Source: an archaeon (GTDB lineage Archaea > Thermoproteota > Bathyarchaeia > TCS64). Taken from it: a stretch of 23,390 nucleotides of DNA. The notes under the pieces are model-generated. The model made no database searches, was not told the DNA's origin, and was given only the letters and a program-made list of their open reading frames with translations. Every line of letters begins with the position of its first letter. The first letter of the stretch is position 1. Of this stretch, positions 7,399 to 14,144 are shown in pieces. The stretch spans positions 1-23,390 of the forward strand of contig JAHLLU010000006.1 of NCBI GenBank assembly GCA_020444005.1, given 5' to 3'. The position numbers and the translations under genes were made by a program.

Positions 7399-7433
7399 CC
7401 CGCCTACATTCACAGTGGCAAGAGGAAAAGAAA

Positions 7434-8888
7434 ATGACTGGGAACAAGTCCTCTACGAAAAAAGAACTAATCGCCAAAGACAACTTTAGCGAGTGGTACG
7501 ATAACGTGCTGCTTGAGGCGAAAATAGTTGATGACAGATACCCCGTGAAAGGATTCAGCGTCTACACAGGATGGGGTATGAGCATTGCAAAACGCATCAT
7601 TGGAATGCTTGAAGAGAAACTGGAGGAGAACGGCAATGAGCCGATGCAGTTCCCGGTCGTCATACCCGAAGACTCCTTCCAAAAAGAAGAGGACCACATA
7701 GAGGGCTTCAGTGGAGAGGTATTCTGGATAACCCACGCAGGCAATAACGAACTAGAACGCAGATTGATACTGCGTCCAACAAGCGAGACCGCCATCTATC
7801 CAATGTTCAAACTTTGGATGCGTAGCCACCAAGACCTACCTCTACGGATGCATCAGACATGTAACGTCTACAGGTACGAGACCAAGGCAACCAGACCCCT
7901 CTACAGGGGCAGAGAGTTCCTGTGGAACGAGGGACACACAGCCCACGTTGACTACGATGACGCAGAGGCAGAGGTAAGGGCAGCCATTGAGGCTTACAGA
8001 AGCGTCTACGACCGCTTAGGGCTGTCATACATAATGATGAAGCGCCCTGAGTTTGACAAGTTTGCAGGAGCAGACTATAGCGTCGCGTTTGATACTTGGA
8101 ACCCTGATGGTAAGGTAAACCAGATTGGTACTGTTCACCAGCTTGGGCATAACTTTGCTAAGGCATTTGACTTGACCTATGAGGATGCTGATGGCGAGCA
8201 AGCAACCGCAACTAATACTTGCTATGGTATGGGTTTTGGACGTACTCTTGCTGCTACTATCGCGCATCATGGCGATGATCACGGCTTGGTGTTACCTCCA
8301 ATAGTTGCCCCAATTCAGGTGGTTATCATACCCATCTTCTTCAAAGGCAAGGAAGAGATTGCACTGAATTACTCGAAAAAGCTATTTGACGAGATCAAAG
8401 CAGCGGGCATAAGGGTCAAACTTGATGATGATAACAGGTTCAACCCCGGTGACAAGTACTTCACATGGGAAATGTACGGTACGCCTATTAGGATCGAGGT
8501 TGGTCCAAGGGAAGCCCAGAACAACAAGGTTACACTGGTCCGACGAGATACCTTTGAGAAGATCCAGATAGATGAGTCAGAGTTGATACCCACCATCCAA
8601 GGTCTCTTTGAGTCTATCTTTGAAAACCTCAAAGCAAAAGACAAGAAGACACTGGATAACCTCATCGCCGACGCATACGACTTGGATCAGTTGAAGACAT
8701 ACATGGACAGCCGTATGATCGTCAGGATAAACTGGTGTGGAGACCCAGATTGCGCCTTCAACCTCAAGGACATGGTTAGCGGCGAGATCAGAGGCACCAG
8801 ATGGGATATCGAGGAAAAACCAACCGGCAACTGTATCATTTGTAAGGAAGAAGCCAAGTACGTGGCTTATGTAAGCCGAACCTACTAG
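7434..8888 (+). CDS. proS: Prolyl-tRNA synthetase, archaeal/eukaryotic type
   Basis: This cytoplasmic class II aminoacyl-tRNA synthetase charges tRNA-Pro with proline. The 484-residue length is normal for the archaeal/eukaryotic form, which lacks the bacterial editing insertion. Visible landmarks are RPTSE at 114-118, the motif 2 region with NVYRYE at 144-149, and motif 3 GMGFGR. The HGxxxGRW-like anticodon part is replaced by the usual HGDDHGLVLPP segment. A C-terminal zinc-binding domain has Cys435, Cys440, Cys467 and Cys470, and the chain ends in Tyr as in relatives. The start at 7434 is supported by the TATA-like box and AGAGG. The stop codon TAG (8886-8888) shares three bases with the stop of the convergent MBL gene. 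Codon choice drifts along the gene: the middle third uses many T-ending codons and the ends mainly A or C. Confidence 0.97.
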   Translation: MTGNKSSTKKELIAKDNFSEWYDNVLLEAKIVDDRYPVKGFSVYTGWGMSIAKRIIGMLEEKLEENGNEPMQFPVVIPEDSFQKEEDHIEGFSGEVFWITHAGNNELERRLILRPTSETAIYPMFKLWMRSHQDLPLRMHQTCNVYRYETKATRPLYRGREFLWNEGHTAHVDYDDAEAEVRAAIEAYRSVYDRLGLSYIMMKRPEFDKFAGADYSVAFDTWNPDGKVNQIGTVHQLGHNFAKAFDLTYEDADGEQATATNTCYGMGFGRTLAATIAHHGDDHGLVLPPIVAPIQVVIIPIFFKGKEEIALNYSKKLFDEIKAAGIRVKLDDDNRFNPGDKYFTWEMYGTPIRIEVGPREAQNNKVTLVRRDTFEKIQIDESELIPTIQGLFESIFENLKAKDKKTLDNLIADAYDLDQLKTYMDSRMIVRINWCGDPDCAFNLKDMVSGEIRGTRWDIEEKPTGNCIICKEEAKYVAYVSRTY

Positions 8889-9787
8889 AGGCTTATCTTC
8901 ATTCCATCATGGGCGATTTCTTGACCCATGTTTTCCACAATTTTTCGCTGTACACTAGTTGGATCTACGGCTGGGTTTGTGTGGTTAAAGTGAGTATAGA
9001 TAACCCGCCCAATATCCGCGTCTTTTAGAATATTCACAGCTTCCTCTTGTGGCACGTGTCCCAACTGGTAGCTTGTGACAGGTATCCCACTGATGCGTTC
9101 AAGTTCGTTATCCCACCAGAAAGTTGCGTCCATAAGGAATACATCTACGCCTTCTAAGCGTTCTAGCAACCATTTGTCTAGTCTTCCTAGGTCTGGGGCA
9201 TAGATCACTCGTTTTTCATTGTATTCAATCTCATACGCGTAAGTGGTACTTGGATACTTTCGTCCATCATCAAGAACCTGAGTATGCGGTATCTCAAACC
9301 CCTTTATGGTTATTCCAAGGCGTTCAACAGGTTGACTATCAGCTAGTTTTATGGGCTTTACATAGTTTTTAGCTAGTCTGCCCAACTCACCGAAATAGTT
9401 AGGGTGCTCTTCTGTACCGAATAGGAAATCAACTAGGTCTGGTGGAGCATAGACTGGTATCTCAAAACTCTTACCTGTACAGAACTCTGCAATCCCAGCT
9501 GTATGATCCGCGTGTCCATGCGTAAGGAAAACTGAGTCTAGTCTGCTCTCTCGATATGTTTCACCCGCAGTTTCAGGTTGAGGTGTTAGGTTGTTTGTTT
9601 CTAGCTGTGTTTTGAGGTCATGACCTGCATCAAATAGAATATGTTTGTATCCATCAAGGGTTACTGTGATGGCTGATCTTGTTCTTCGTAGTGATGGGGT
9701 TTTTCGAGCAGCTGAACAATTTGGGCATGTGCAGTCCCATTCCGGTACTCCGCCGATTGACGCCGTGCCAAGGACAGTGATCTCCAT
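8885..9787 (-). CDS. PqqB-like MBL-fold hydrolase
   Basis: The 300-residue protein belongs to the PqqB/PhnP branch of the metallo-beta-lactamase superfamily. The N-terminus has TASIGGVPEWDCTCPNC (residues 8-24), where Cys19, Cys21 and Cys24 match the accessory zinc site seen in PqqB. The main metal motif is HGHADH at 90-95, followed by IPHTQV, APDLGRL, DATFW and a final THFNHTNP. No other PQQ biosynthesis gene (PqqA, C, D, E) is visible, so PQQ production is not implied; archaeal relatives are uncharacterised phosphodiesterase-like hydrolases. It is cytoplasmic. It converges on prolyl-tRNA synthetase with CTAG at 8885-8888 serving as stop on both strands, and is divergent from the HemK2-like gene. 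A TTAAATG string (9813-9819) lies about 29 bases upstream of its start. Confidence 0.85.
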   Translation of the reverse strand: MEITVLGTASIGGVPEWDCTCPNCSAARKTPSLRRTRSAITVTLDGYKHILFDAGHDLKTQLETNNLTPQPETAGETYRESRLDSVFLTHGHADHTAGIAEFCTGKSFEIPVYAPPDLVDFLFGTEEHPNYFGELGRLAKNYVKPIKLADSQPVERLGITIKGFEIPHTQVLDDGRKYPSTTYAYEIEYNEKRVIYAPDLGRLDKWLLERLEGVDVFLMDATFWWDNELERISGIPVTSYQLGHVPQEEAVNILKDADIGRVIYTHFNHTNPAVDPTSVQRKIVENMGQEIAHDGMKISL

Positions 9788-9811
9788 AATGTTTCTGGTG
9801 TGTATCTGGTG

Positions 9812-9819
9812 GTTAAATG
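9812..9819 (-). promoter_or_regulatory. TATA-like box of the PqqB-like gene
   Basis: On the complement the sequence reads CATTTAAC, centred about 28 bases upstream of the ATG at 9787. This predicts a leaderless transcript. The same AT-rich patch could also serve the divergent HemK2-like gene in the other direction. Confidence 0.35.
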
Positions 9820-9870
9820 CTTTGGATGGGTGGAGGTATCCTTATTGGTTCACACGGCTTCATTTGTTTG

Positions 9871-10410
9871 ATGGAAGAGGTCTATAAACCGGGTGAGGAC
9901 TCGTATCTCCTTCAACGCTGGGTTGAGAAGCTAGTAACGGGTAACGTGCTTGACATGGGAACCGGATCAGGGATACAAGCAGTAACAGCCGCCCAGAAAA
10001 AAGAAGTAACCCACGTCTTAGCAGTAGATATCAACCCAGCTGCACTAGTAGCTGTAGAGAAACGAGCCTACATCAACAAGGTACAGGATAAGATAGACTT
10101 CTTGCACAGCGACTTATTTGAAACAGTTAATGGTGTGTATGACTGGATTCTATTCAATACCCCATATCTGCCTTCAGAGGGGGACGCTGATGAGGCTTCT
10201 TGGGCTGGCGGCGAGACGGGGGGAGAGGTTATCAAGCGTTTTCTCGTTGAAGCCCCCTGTTTTCTAGGCTTCGGAGGCTTCGTTTTGATGATTTATTCCA
10301 GTCTCTCTGGTTTAACTGAGACAGATTTCAATGATTACAGGTTTGAGTTGCTTGAAGAAATAGGATTGTTTTTTGAAAAACTATATTGTGTTAGGCTTAG
10401 CCCATTTTGA
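9871..10410 (+). CDS. HemK2/Mtq2-like SAM-dependent methyltransferase
   Basis: The protein is a class I SAM-dependent methyltransferase of the HemK2/Mtq2 type, which in archaea and eukaryotes methylates the Gln of the GGQ motif in the class I release factor. Features with start at ATG 9871 (179 residues) are VYKPGEDS at 4-11, the SAM-binding LDMGTGSG at 27-34, AVDINP at 51-56, SDLF at 80-83 and the catalytic-site motif FNTPYLP at 95-101. In the family this last motif is normally NPPY; here the second position is Thr97. WAGGETGG at 111-118 follows, as in relatives. Longer starts at 9817 and 9826 exist, but conserved sequence begins at VYKP and the upstream residues look unconserved. The 3' end overlaps the convergent FUN14 gene by 14 bases. 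Confidence 0.85.
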   Translation: MEEVYKPGEDSYLLQRWVEKLVTGNVLDMGTGSGIQAVTAAQKKEVTHVLAVDINPAALVAVEKRAYINKVQDKIDFLHSDLFETVNGVYDWILFNTPYLPSEGDADEASWAGGETGGEVIKRFLVEAPCFLGFGGFVLMIYSSLSGLTETDFNDYRFELLEEIGLFFEKLYCVRLSPF

Positions 10411-10717
10411 GGCCGATGCCCAGACCGACTATGGCTCCGCCTGCAAATGGTAGGTTCGCTAATACTACTCCAAGAGTACCTTCCATCTGTGCTAGCTGAC
10501 CTAGAGCTGTGTTCCCCCACGCTTCTACTCCCAGCCAGTCGACTGTAATTAGTCCCTTTGTTTGTAGATATAGTAATCCGAGTGTAAAGAGGCCAATAAT
10601 CGCAGCGACAATTTTAGCTACTTTTTTCAACGCGTATCCGATACAGAGTCCGATGATGCCACCTACTCCAAGCTGAGTAATGAGGGGAGTTAGATAGCTT
10701 GTTGCTTGTTCACTCAT
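10397..10717 (-). CDS. FUN14-family membrane protein
   Basis: This small protein of 106 residues has the FUN14 domain pattern: a glycine-rich first helix ending in GYALKK (residues 27-32), a second hydrophobic helix (about 33-50) with LLYLQTKG, then V-D-W and a third glycine-rich hydrophobic segment (84-106). It is an integral membrane protein of the cell membrane. In eukaryotes the family includes the mitophagy receptor FUNDC1, but its N-terminal LC3-interacting region is absent here; the function of archaeal members is unknown. It overlaps the end of the HemK2-like gene and shares its direction with carbamate kinase upstream. An ATATAAAA box on the complement predicts leaderless transcription. 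Confidence 0.75.
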   Translation of the reverse strand: MSEQATSYLTPLITQLGVGGIIGLCIGYALKKVAKIVAAIIGLFTLGLLYLQTKGLITVDWLGVEAWGNTALGQLAQMEGTLGVVLANLPFAGGAIVGLGIGLKMG

Positions 10718-10740
10718 GGAGAATGATTTGTGGTTATGGA

Positions 10741-10748
10741 ATATAAAA
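10741..10748 (-). promoter_or_regulatory. TATA-like box of the FUN14-family gene
   Basis: The complement reads TTTTATAT at 10748-10741, centred about 27 bases upstream of the ATG at 10717. It lies in the short gap after carbamate kinase, whose stop is at 10756-10758, so the FUN14 gene probably has its own leaderless transcript. Confidence 0.5.
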
Positions 10749-10755
10749 GAAATGA

Positions 10756-11709
10756 TTAATTGGGCACAATATGAGTGCCAGTCTTACCAGCAAGGGCGTC
10801 CGCAGCCTTATCGAGGCTCGTGATGATGGCGTGATCTCCGCCTCGCTCGACAAAACCGAGAGCAGCCTCCATCTTTGGACCCATACTGCCTGCCTTAAAG
10901 TGGCCCTCACCGAGGTACTGTTTGGCTTGGTCTACTGTGACTTTTTTTACTGGTTCCTCGTTGTCTGTGCCAAAATTGAGCAACGCATATTCAACGTCTG
11001 TGAGAATCAGGAAAATGTTCGCTCCAAGCTCCTCAGCGAGTTTTGCTCCTGCACGGTCCTTGTCTATTACAGCGTCTACACCATGAAGTTTTCCACCGTT
11101 TTTGTAGACAGGTATTCCTCCGCCGCCAGAGGCGATTACTACTGTGCCAGACTCTACGAGTCGCTTGATTGCCTTTGCCTCAGCGATACCTAGAGGCTTG
11201 GGGCTTGGTACCACTCTTCTCCATGTCTTATCTCCTGTGGGTTTGACCTGCTTGACAAGCCAGTCGTTTTCGGCTCCCAAACGTTTTGCTGTTTCCTCGT
11301 CATAGTATGGTCCCACTGGCTTGGTGGGGTCTTGGAAGTCTGGGTCATCAGTGCTGACAATAACTTGTGTGACCACTGTGGCAACATCTTTTCCATCCTT
11401 GATTAACTCGTTTTGTAGTGACTGCTGCATCATAAACCCGATCTGACCCTGTGTCATGGAGCCTAGTATGAATAAGGGCTGGGCTGGGACCATGTGTGCG
11501 CCCTGCTCCTGCTGTATAGCTAGGTTTCCTACTTGTGGTCCGTTACCGTGGGTGATGGCGATCTCGTATCCGTTTCGCGCTATCTTAGCGATCTGTGTGC
11601 TTGCGGTCTCAACGTTAGCCATTTGTTCCTCGTATGTCCCCTTTTCGTGGGGCTGTTTGATGGCGTTTCCGCCGAGTGCGATCATTACCCTTTTGCTCAA
11701 CTGTTTCAC
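10756..11709 (-). CDS. arcC: Carbamate kinase
   Basis: The 317-residue product matches the carbamate kinase branch of the amino acid kinase superfamily. These enzymes catalyse carbamoyl phosphate + ADP = carbamate + ATP, usually to make ATP from arginine or purine breakdown. Landmarks are MIALGGNAIKQP at 9-20, THGNGPQVGN near 54-63, the GGGGIPV loop, and VDAVIDKDRAGAKLA with the conserved DKD. Length is normal. The frame starts with GTG at 11709, about 35 bases downstream of a TTTTAAG box; a shorter start at ATG 11685 (M9) is possible. Arginine deiminase and ornithine carbamoyltransferase genes are not present nearby, so the source of carbamoyl phosphate is not shown by the context. Confidence 0.95.
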   Translation of the reverse strand: MKQLSKRVMIALGGNAIKQPHEKGTYEEQMANVETASTQIAKIARNGYEIAITHGNGPQVGNLAIQQEQGAHMVPAQPLFILGSMTQGQIGFMMQQSLQNELIKDGKDVATVVTQVIVSTDDPDFQDPTKPVGPYYDEETAKRLGAENDWLVKQVKPTGDKTWRRVVPSPKPLGIAEAKAIKRLVESGTVVIASGGGGIPVYKNGGKLHGVDAVIDKDRAGAKLAEELGANIFLILTDVEYALLNFGTDNEEPVKKVTVDQAKQYLGEGHFKAGSMGPKMEAALGFVERGGDHAIITSLDKAADALAGKTGTHIVPN

Positions 11710-11739
11710 CTGAAGAGGATTAGACTCTAGGTGAGGCTT

Positions 11740-11746
11740 CTTAAAA
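11740..11746 (-). promoter_or_regulatory. TATA-like box of carbamate kinase
   Basis: TTTTAAG on the complement would place transcription start near 11716, a few bases before the GTG at 11709. The rest of the gap to the glycosidase gene (11747-11866) holds a second AT-rich patch with TTATATTC near 11828-11835 on the + strand, the likely promoter of that gene. Confidence 0.4.
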
Positions 11747-11866
11747 CAATTATCCTAATTTATGCCTTATTTGGAACAATTATCCAGTGTTTTTTATACA
11801 GGTAAGGTGGGTGTATTGGAACACCTGTTATATTCCTAAAAATACTACACTGATTGAGTGTTTCTT

Positions 11867-13327
11867 ATGGGTAAAGAGTTTCCAGAAGGCTTTCTCTGGG
11901 GAACCGCAGTATCATCATTCCAAGTAGAGATGGGGCGCGGAGAACCCAGCGACAAAACAGACTGGTGGGCATGGGTCAACGATAAAGAAAACATAAAAGA
12001 GGGAATTGTCAGCGGGCATACTCCCCTTGATGGACCCGGTTTCTGGGAGTTATACAAAGAGGACTTTAAGCTCCTAAAAGAACAGCTGGGAAACAACTCA
12101 ATCCGGGTCAGTGTTGACTGGGGTAGATTCTTCCCAGACCCTATAGACGATATTGAAGTACCTGTAACGCTGGATGATGAGGGGCTTGTCTCTAATGTGG
12201 AGATAACTGAACAAACCTTGCTGGATATGGATAAACGAGCAAATCAGAACGCGGTAAAACGGTACAGGCAGATATTCACAGAAGCAAAGAAACAAGAAAT
12301 CACGTTGATGTTGACGCTTTTCCACTGGCCTATACCCCTCTGGCTTCACGACCCCATCAAATGCAAAACAGACATGAAACACGCCAATAAACGAGGGTGG
12401 CTTGACAACCAAACCGTAATCGAGTTCACCAAGTTCAGCGCCTACATCGCGTACCAATATGGAGACATCGTAGACCTATACTGCACCATCAACGAGCCTC
12501 GTATCATCAGTGAACACGGCTACCTTTCTACATGGAGCGAGTTTCCACCCGGAAAAAACGACCCAGACATGTACCTGTTGGTAATGAGAAACCTTGCCAT
12601 CGCCCACGGACTGTGCTATGAACAGGTAAAGAAATGGGACCAGACAAGCTTTAGTGAGCTTGGGCCATGTACAGTAGGACTCGTGCCCGTATTACAGGTA
12701 TTCGCGCCTTATGATCCAGAGGATCCGCGTGATGTTGAAGCCTCTAGACTCATCGATTACGCCTTCAACGAGTGGGGTCTAAACGCTGTATTTCACGGTG
12801 ACTACGATATGAACCTAGATTATCTGATCTCATCCGATGAGCAGAAACCATACAGGGTAAGAGGCTGTGATTATCTAGGAGTCAACTACTATTCACGCTG
12901 GAAGATCAAATACGTAGACAAAGGTATGAAGCCACTTGCAGACTTCAAACTCATGCCCTGTGAAGGAGACTGTACTGATTATGGCTGGGAAATATACCCA
13001 GAAGGACTAAGAGAAGTACTAAACTTCGCATACAACCGATACAGAAGACCCATCTACATCACAGAAAACGGCATCGCAGACGAGAAAGGAGACACAAGAA
13101 CAAGATACTTACTGGCTCACATGGAAGCACTGCACAAGACTATCCACGTGGATAAGATACCTGTCTTGGGATATTATCACTGGACCCTTATGGATAACTT
13201 TGAGTGGAGCGACGGTTTCAAGATACACTTCGGGCTTTTCAGGGTAGAAAAGAAAACCAAAAAACGCACCCCCACGTCAACAGTCGAAATCTACAAGAAA
13301 ATCTCTGAAAACAATGCATTACCATAA
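11867..13327 (+). CDS. Glycoside hydrolase family 1 beta-glycosidase
   Basis: This is a complete GH1 retaining beta-glycosidase of 486 residues, the size of archaeal LacS-type enzymes. It starts with FPEGFLWGTAVSSFQVE and has the standard pair of catalytic glutamates: the acid/base Glu210 in TINEPR and the nucleophile Glu400 in ITENG. NYYSRW in the middle and HWTLMDNFEWSDGF near the end complete the aglycone and glycone binding pattern. No signal peptide is visible, so it works inside the cell on imported or internally released beta-linked disaccharides or glycosides; gluco- versus galacto- preference is not determinable. The ATG at 11867 is preferred over GTG 11858 because the conserved segment begins right after it. 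No sugar transporter is adjacent. The last third uses almost only A- or C-ending codons. Confidence 0.95.
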   Translation: MGKEFPEGFLWGTAVSSFQVEMGRGEPSDKTDWWAWVNDKENIKEGIVSGHTPLDGPGFWELYKEDFKLLKEQLGNNSIRVSVDWGRFFPDPIDDIEVPVTLDDEGLVSNVEITEQTLLDMDKRANQNAVKRYRQIFTEAKKQEITLMLTLFHWPIPLWLHDPIKCKTDMKHANKRGWLDNQTVIEFTKFSAYIAYQYGDIVDLYCTINEPRIISEHGYLSTWSEFPPGKNDPDMYLLVMRNLAIAHGLCYEQVKKWDQTSFSELGPCTVGLVPVLQVFAPYDPEDPRDVEASRLIDYAFNEWGLNAVFHGDYDMNLDYLISSDEQKPYRVRGCDYLGVNYYSRWKIKYVDKGMKPLADFKLMPCEGDCTDYGWEIYPEGLREVLNFAYNRYRRPIYITENGIADEKGDTRTRYLLAHMEALHKTIHVDKIPVLGYYHWTLMDNFEWSDGFKIHFGLFRVEKKTKKRTPTSTVEIYKKISENNALP

Positions 13328-13368
13328 AGGGGGAGGGGGGGTACTGCGTCAAAGCCGAAACCAGCTCC

Positions 13369-13373
13369 TTTTT
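13369..13373 (+). terminator. Possible terminator after the GH1 gene
   Basis: A run of five T (CTCCTTTTTATT) lies about 40 bases after the GH1 stop. It follows a G-rich run at 13329-13341 that could pair with CCCCC at 13384-13388. The remaining bases to 13490 contain short inverted repeats but no gene. Confidence 0.3.
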
Positions 13374-13423
13374 ATTAAAATAGCCCCCAGAACGGCTTAT
13401 TTTCGGTCTCAATCTATGCCAAA

Positions 13424-13433
13424 TCACCGGTGA
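13424..13433. repeat. Ten-base perfect palindrome upstream of the zinc-finger gene
   Basis: TCACCGGTGA reads the same on both strands. It lies about 60 bases upstream of the TATA-like box of the 83-residue gene and could be an operator half-site pair. A second short inverted repeat (AAAAC-agt-GTTTT, 13443-13455) follows. A ten-base palindrome can arise by chance, so the role is speculative. Confidence 0.25.
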
Positions 13434-13490
13434 ATCAGTACCAAAACAGTGTTTTTCGTATACACTATAGCTGCTCTGTATTCTGGGGTG

Positions 13491-13500
13491 TTAAAATATT
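13491..13500 (+). promoter_or_regulatory. TATA-like box of the zinc-finger membrane protein gene
   Basis: TTAAAATATT ends 26 bases upstream of the ATG at 13526, again predicting a nearly leaderless transcript. Confidence 0.4.
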
Positions 13501-13525
13501 TAGGTAGGTAATGGGATGAATACCT

Positions 13526-13777
13526 ATGTCATATCTAGATATTTTTCTAGGGCTCAGTTTAAGATACAAGTTAGCCATCGTGGGGATAGCCCTCATCATA
13601 ATAGGCTCAATAATGGAGTCAATAGGAAAAAACAGCGGAGGAAAAGGTAAAGCTTGTGCTTGGTGTGGACGCGAGATTCAGGGTAAAGAAGTAAAATGCA
13701 GTATGTGTAAAGATAAATTCTGTTCACAGAAATGTATGATAGAGCATAAAAACGCGATGCATGCTCCGAGATACTAG
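13526..13777 (+). CDS. Membrane-anchored MYND/HIT-like zinc-finger protein
   Basis: The 83-residue protein has one hydrophobic helix (about residues 13-31), a short GK-rich linker, and a C-terminal metal-binding module. The possible ligands are Cys44, Cys47, Cys58, Cys61, Cys66, Cys70, His74 and His79, in the order C-x2-C-x10-C-x2-C-x4-C-x3-C-x3-H-x4-H. This spacing, and the segment FCSQKCMIEH, resemble the cross-brace zf-HIT and MYND fingers of eukaryotes, which bind two zinc ions and mediate protein contacts. The finger would face the cytoplasm if basic residues after the helix follow the positive-inside rule. The stop codon shares CTAG (13774-13777) with the convergent S10 gene. The function is unknown; similarity to HIT/MYND is judged from ligand spacing only. 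Confidence 0.7.
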   Translation: MSYLDIFLGLSLRYKLAIVGIALIIIGSIMESIGKNSGGKGKACAWCGREIQGKEVKCSMCKDKFCSQKCMIEHKNAMHAPRY

Positions 13778-14082
13778 CGTATCTCCATCTCGATATAGAC
13801 TTCGTTAGGGACACGGATTCTCATGATGCTTCTCATGACCCTGTCACGGGCATCAATCTCGATGAGACGCTTATGAACACGCATCTCATACCTGTCCCAT
13901 GTATCGCTGCCATCACCGCAAGGAGTTCGTCTTGTTGGTACCACTAGCTTTTTTGTTGGTAGTGGAATTGGTCCTACTAGTTTTACGCCTATCCTCTTAG
14001 CTATATTCTTGATCTCATCGCAGACACCCTGAAGTTTCTCGGTGTCAGTGCTTGTTAGCTTGATCCTTGCTCGCCTAGCCAT
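13774..14082 (-). CDS. rps10: Ribosomal protein S10 (uS10)
   Basis: The 102-residue protein is the archaeal/eukaryotic form of small-subunit protein S10, located in the 30S head. It shows ARIKLTSTDTEKLQGVCDEI at the start and the loop segment GPIPLPTKKLVVPTRRTPCG, then WDRYEMRVHKRLIEI, all characteristic. It follows EF-1A in the same direction with a 62-base gap, the order seen in most archaeal str-type clusters. The gap holds a T-run that may end the EF-1A transcript and a TATA-like box for S10, so separate transcription is possible. GGGGAA precedes the ATG. It ends on the palindromic CTAG shared with the convergent zinc-finger gene. Confidence 0.97.
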   Translation of the reverse strand: MARRARIKLTSTDTEKLQGVCDEIKNIAKRIGVKLVGPIPLPTKKLVVPTRRTPCGDGSDTWDRYEMRVHKRLIEIDARDRVMRSIMRIRVPNEVYIEMEIR

Positions 14083-14113
14083 CTTATTCCCCGTTGTTAC
14101 CTGAGAGTTAGAA

Positions 14114-14120
14114 CTTAAAT
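14114..14120 (-). promoter_or_regulatory. TATA-like box of S10
   Basis: On the complement ATTTAAG lies about 35 bases upstream of the S10 ATG, giving a leader of roughly nine bases that carries GGGGAA. It lies just downstream of a T-run after EF-1A. Confidence 0.35.
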
Positions 14121-14127
14121 GTTTCTT

Positions 14128-14133
14128 AAAAAA
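14128..14133 (-). terminator. T-run after EF-1A
   Basis: Six consecutive T on the complement, 12 bases after the EF-1A stop, are a candidate U-tract terminator or attenuator between EF-1A and S10. Read-through would give a two-gene transcript. Confidence 0.3.
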
Positions 14134-14144
14134 GGATGGGAGGA

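Noticed and set aside
7275..7433. N-terminal extension of prolyl-tRNA synthetase
   Set aside because: The extra 53 residues overlap the divergent AbrB gene and its promoter. A TATA-like box and AGAGG support ATG 7434, and the resulting length fits the family.
8885..9787. PQQ biosynthesis locus
   Set aside because: Only a PqqB-like hydrolase is present. PqqA, C, D and E are absent and archaeal relatives of PqqB are widespread without PQQ.
10756..11709. Arginine deiminase pathway operon
   Set aside because: Carbamate kinase stands alone. No arginine deiminase or ornithine carbamoyltransferase gene is in the window.
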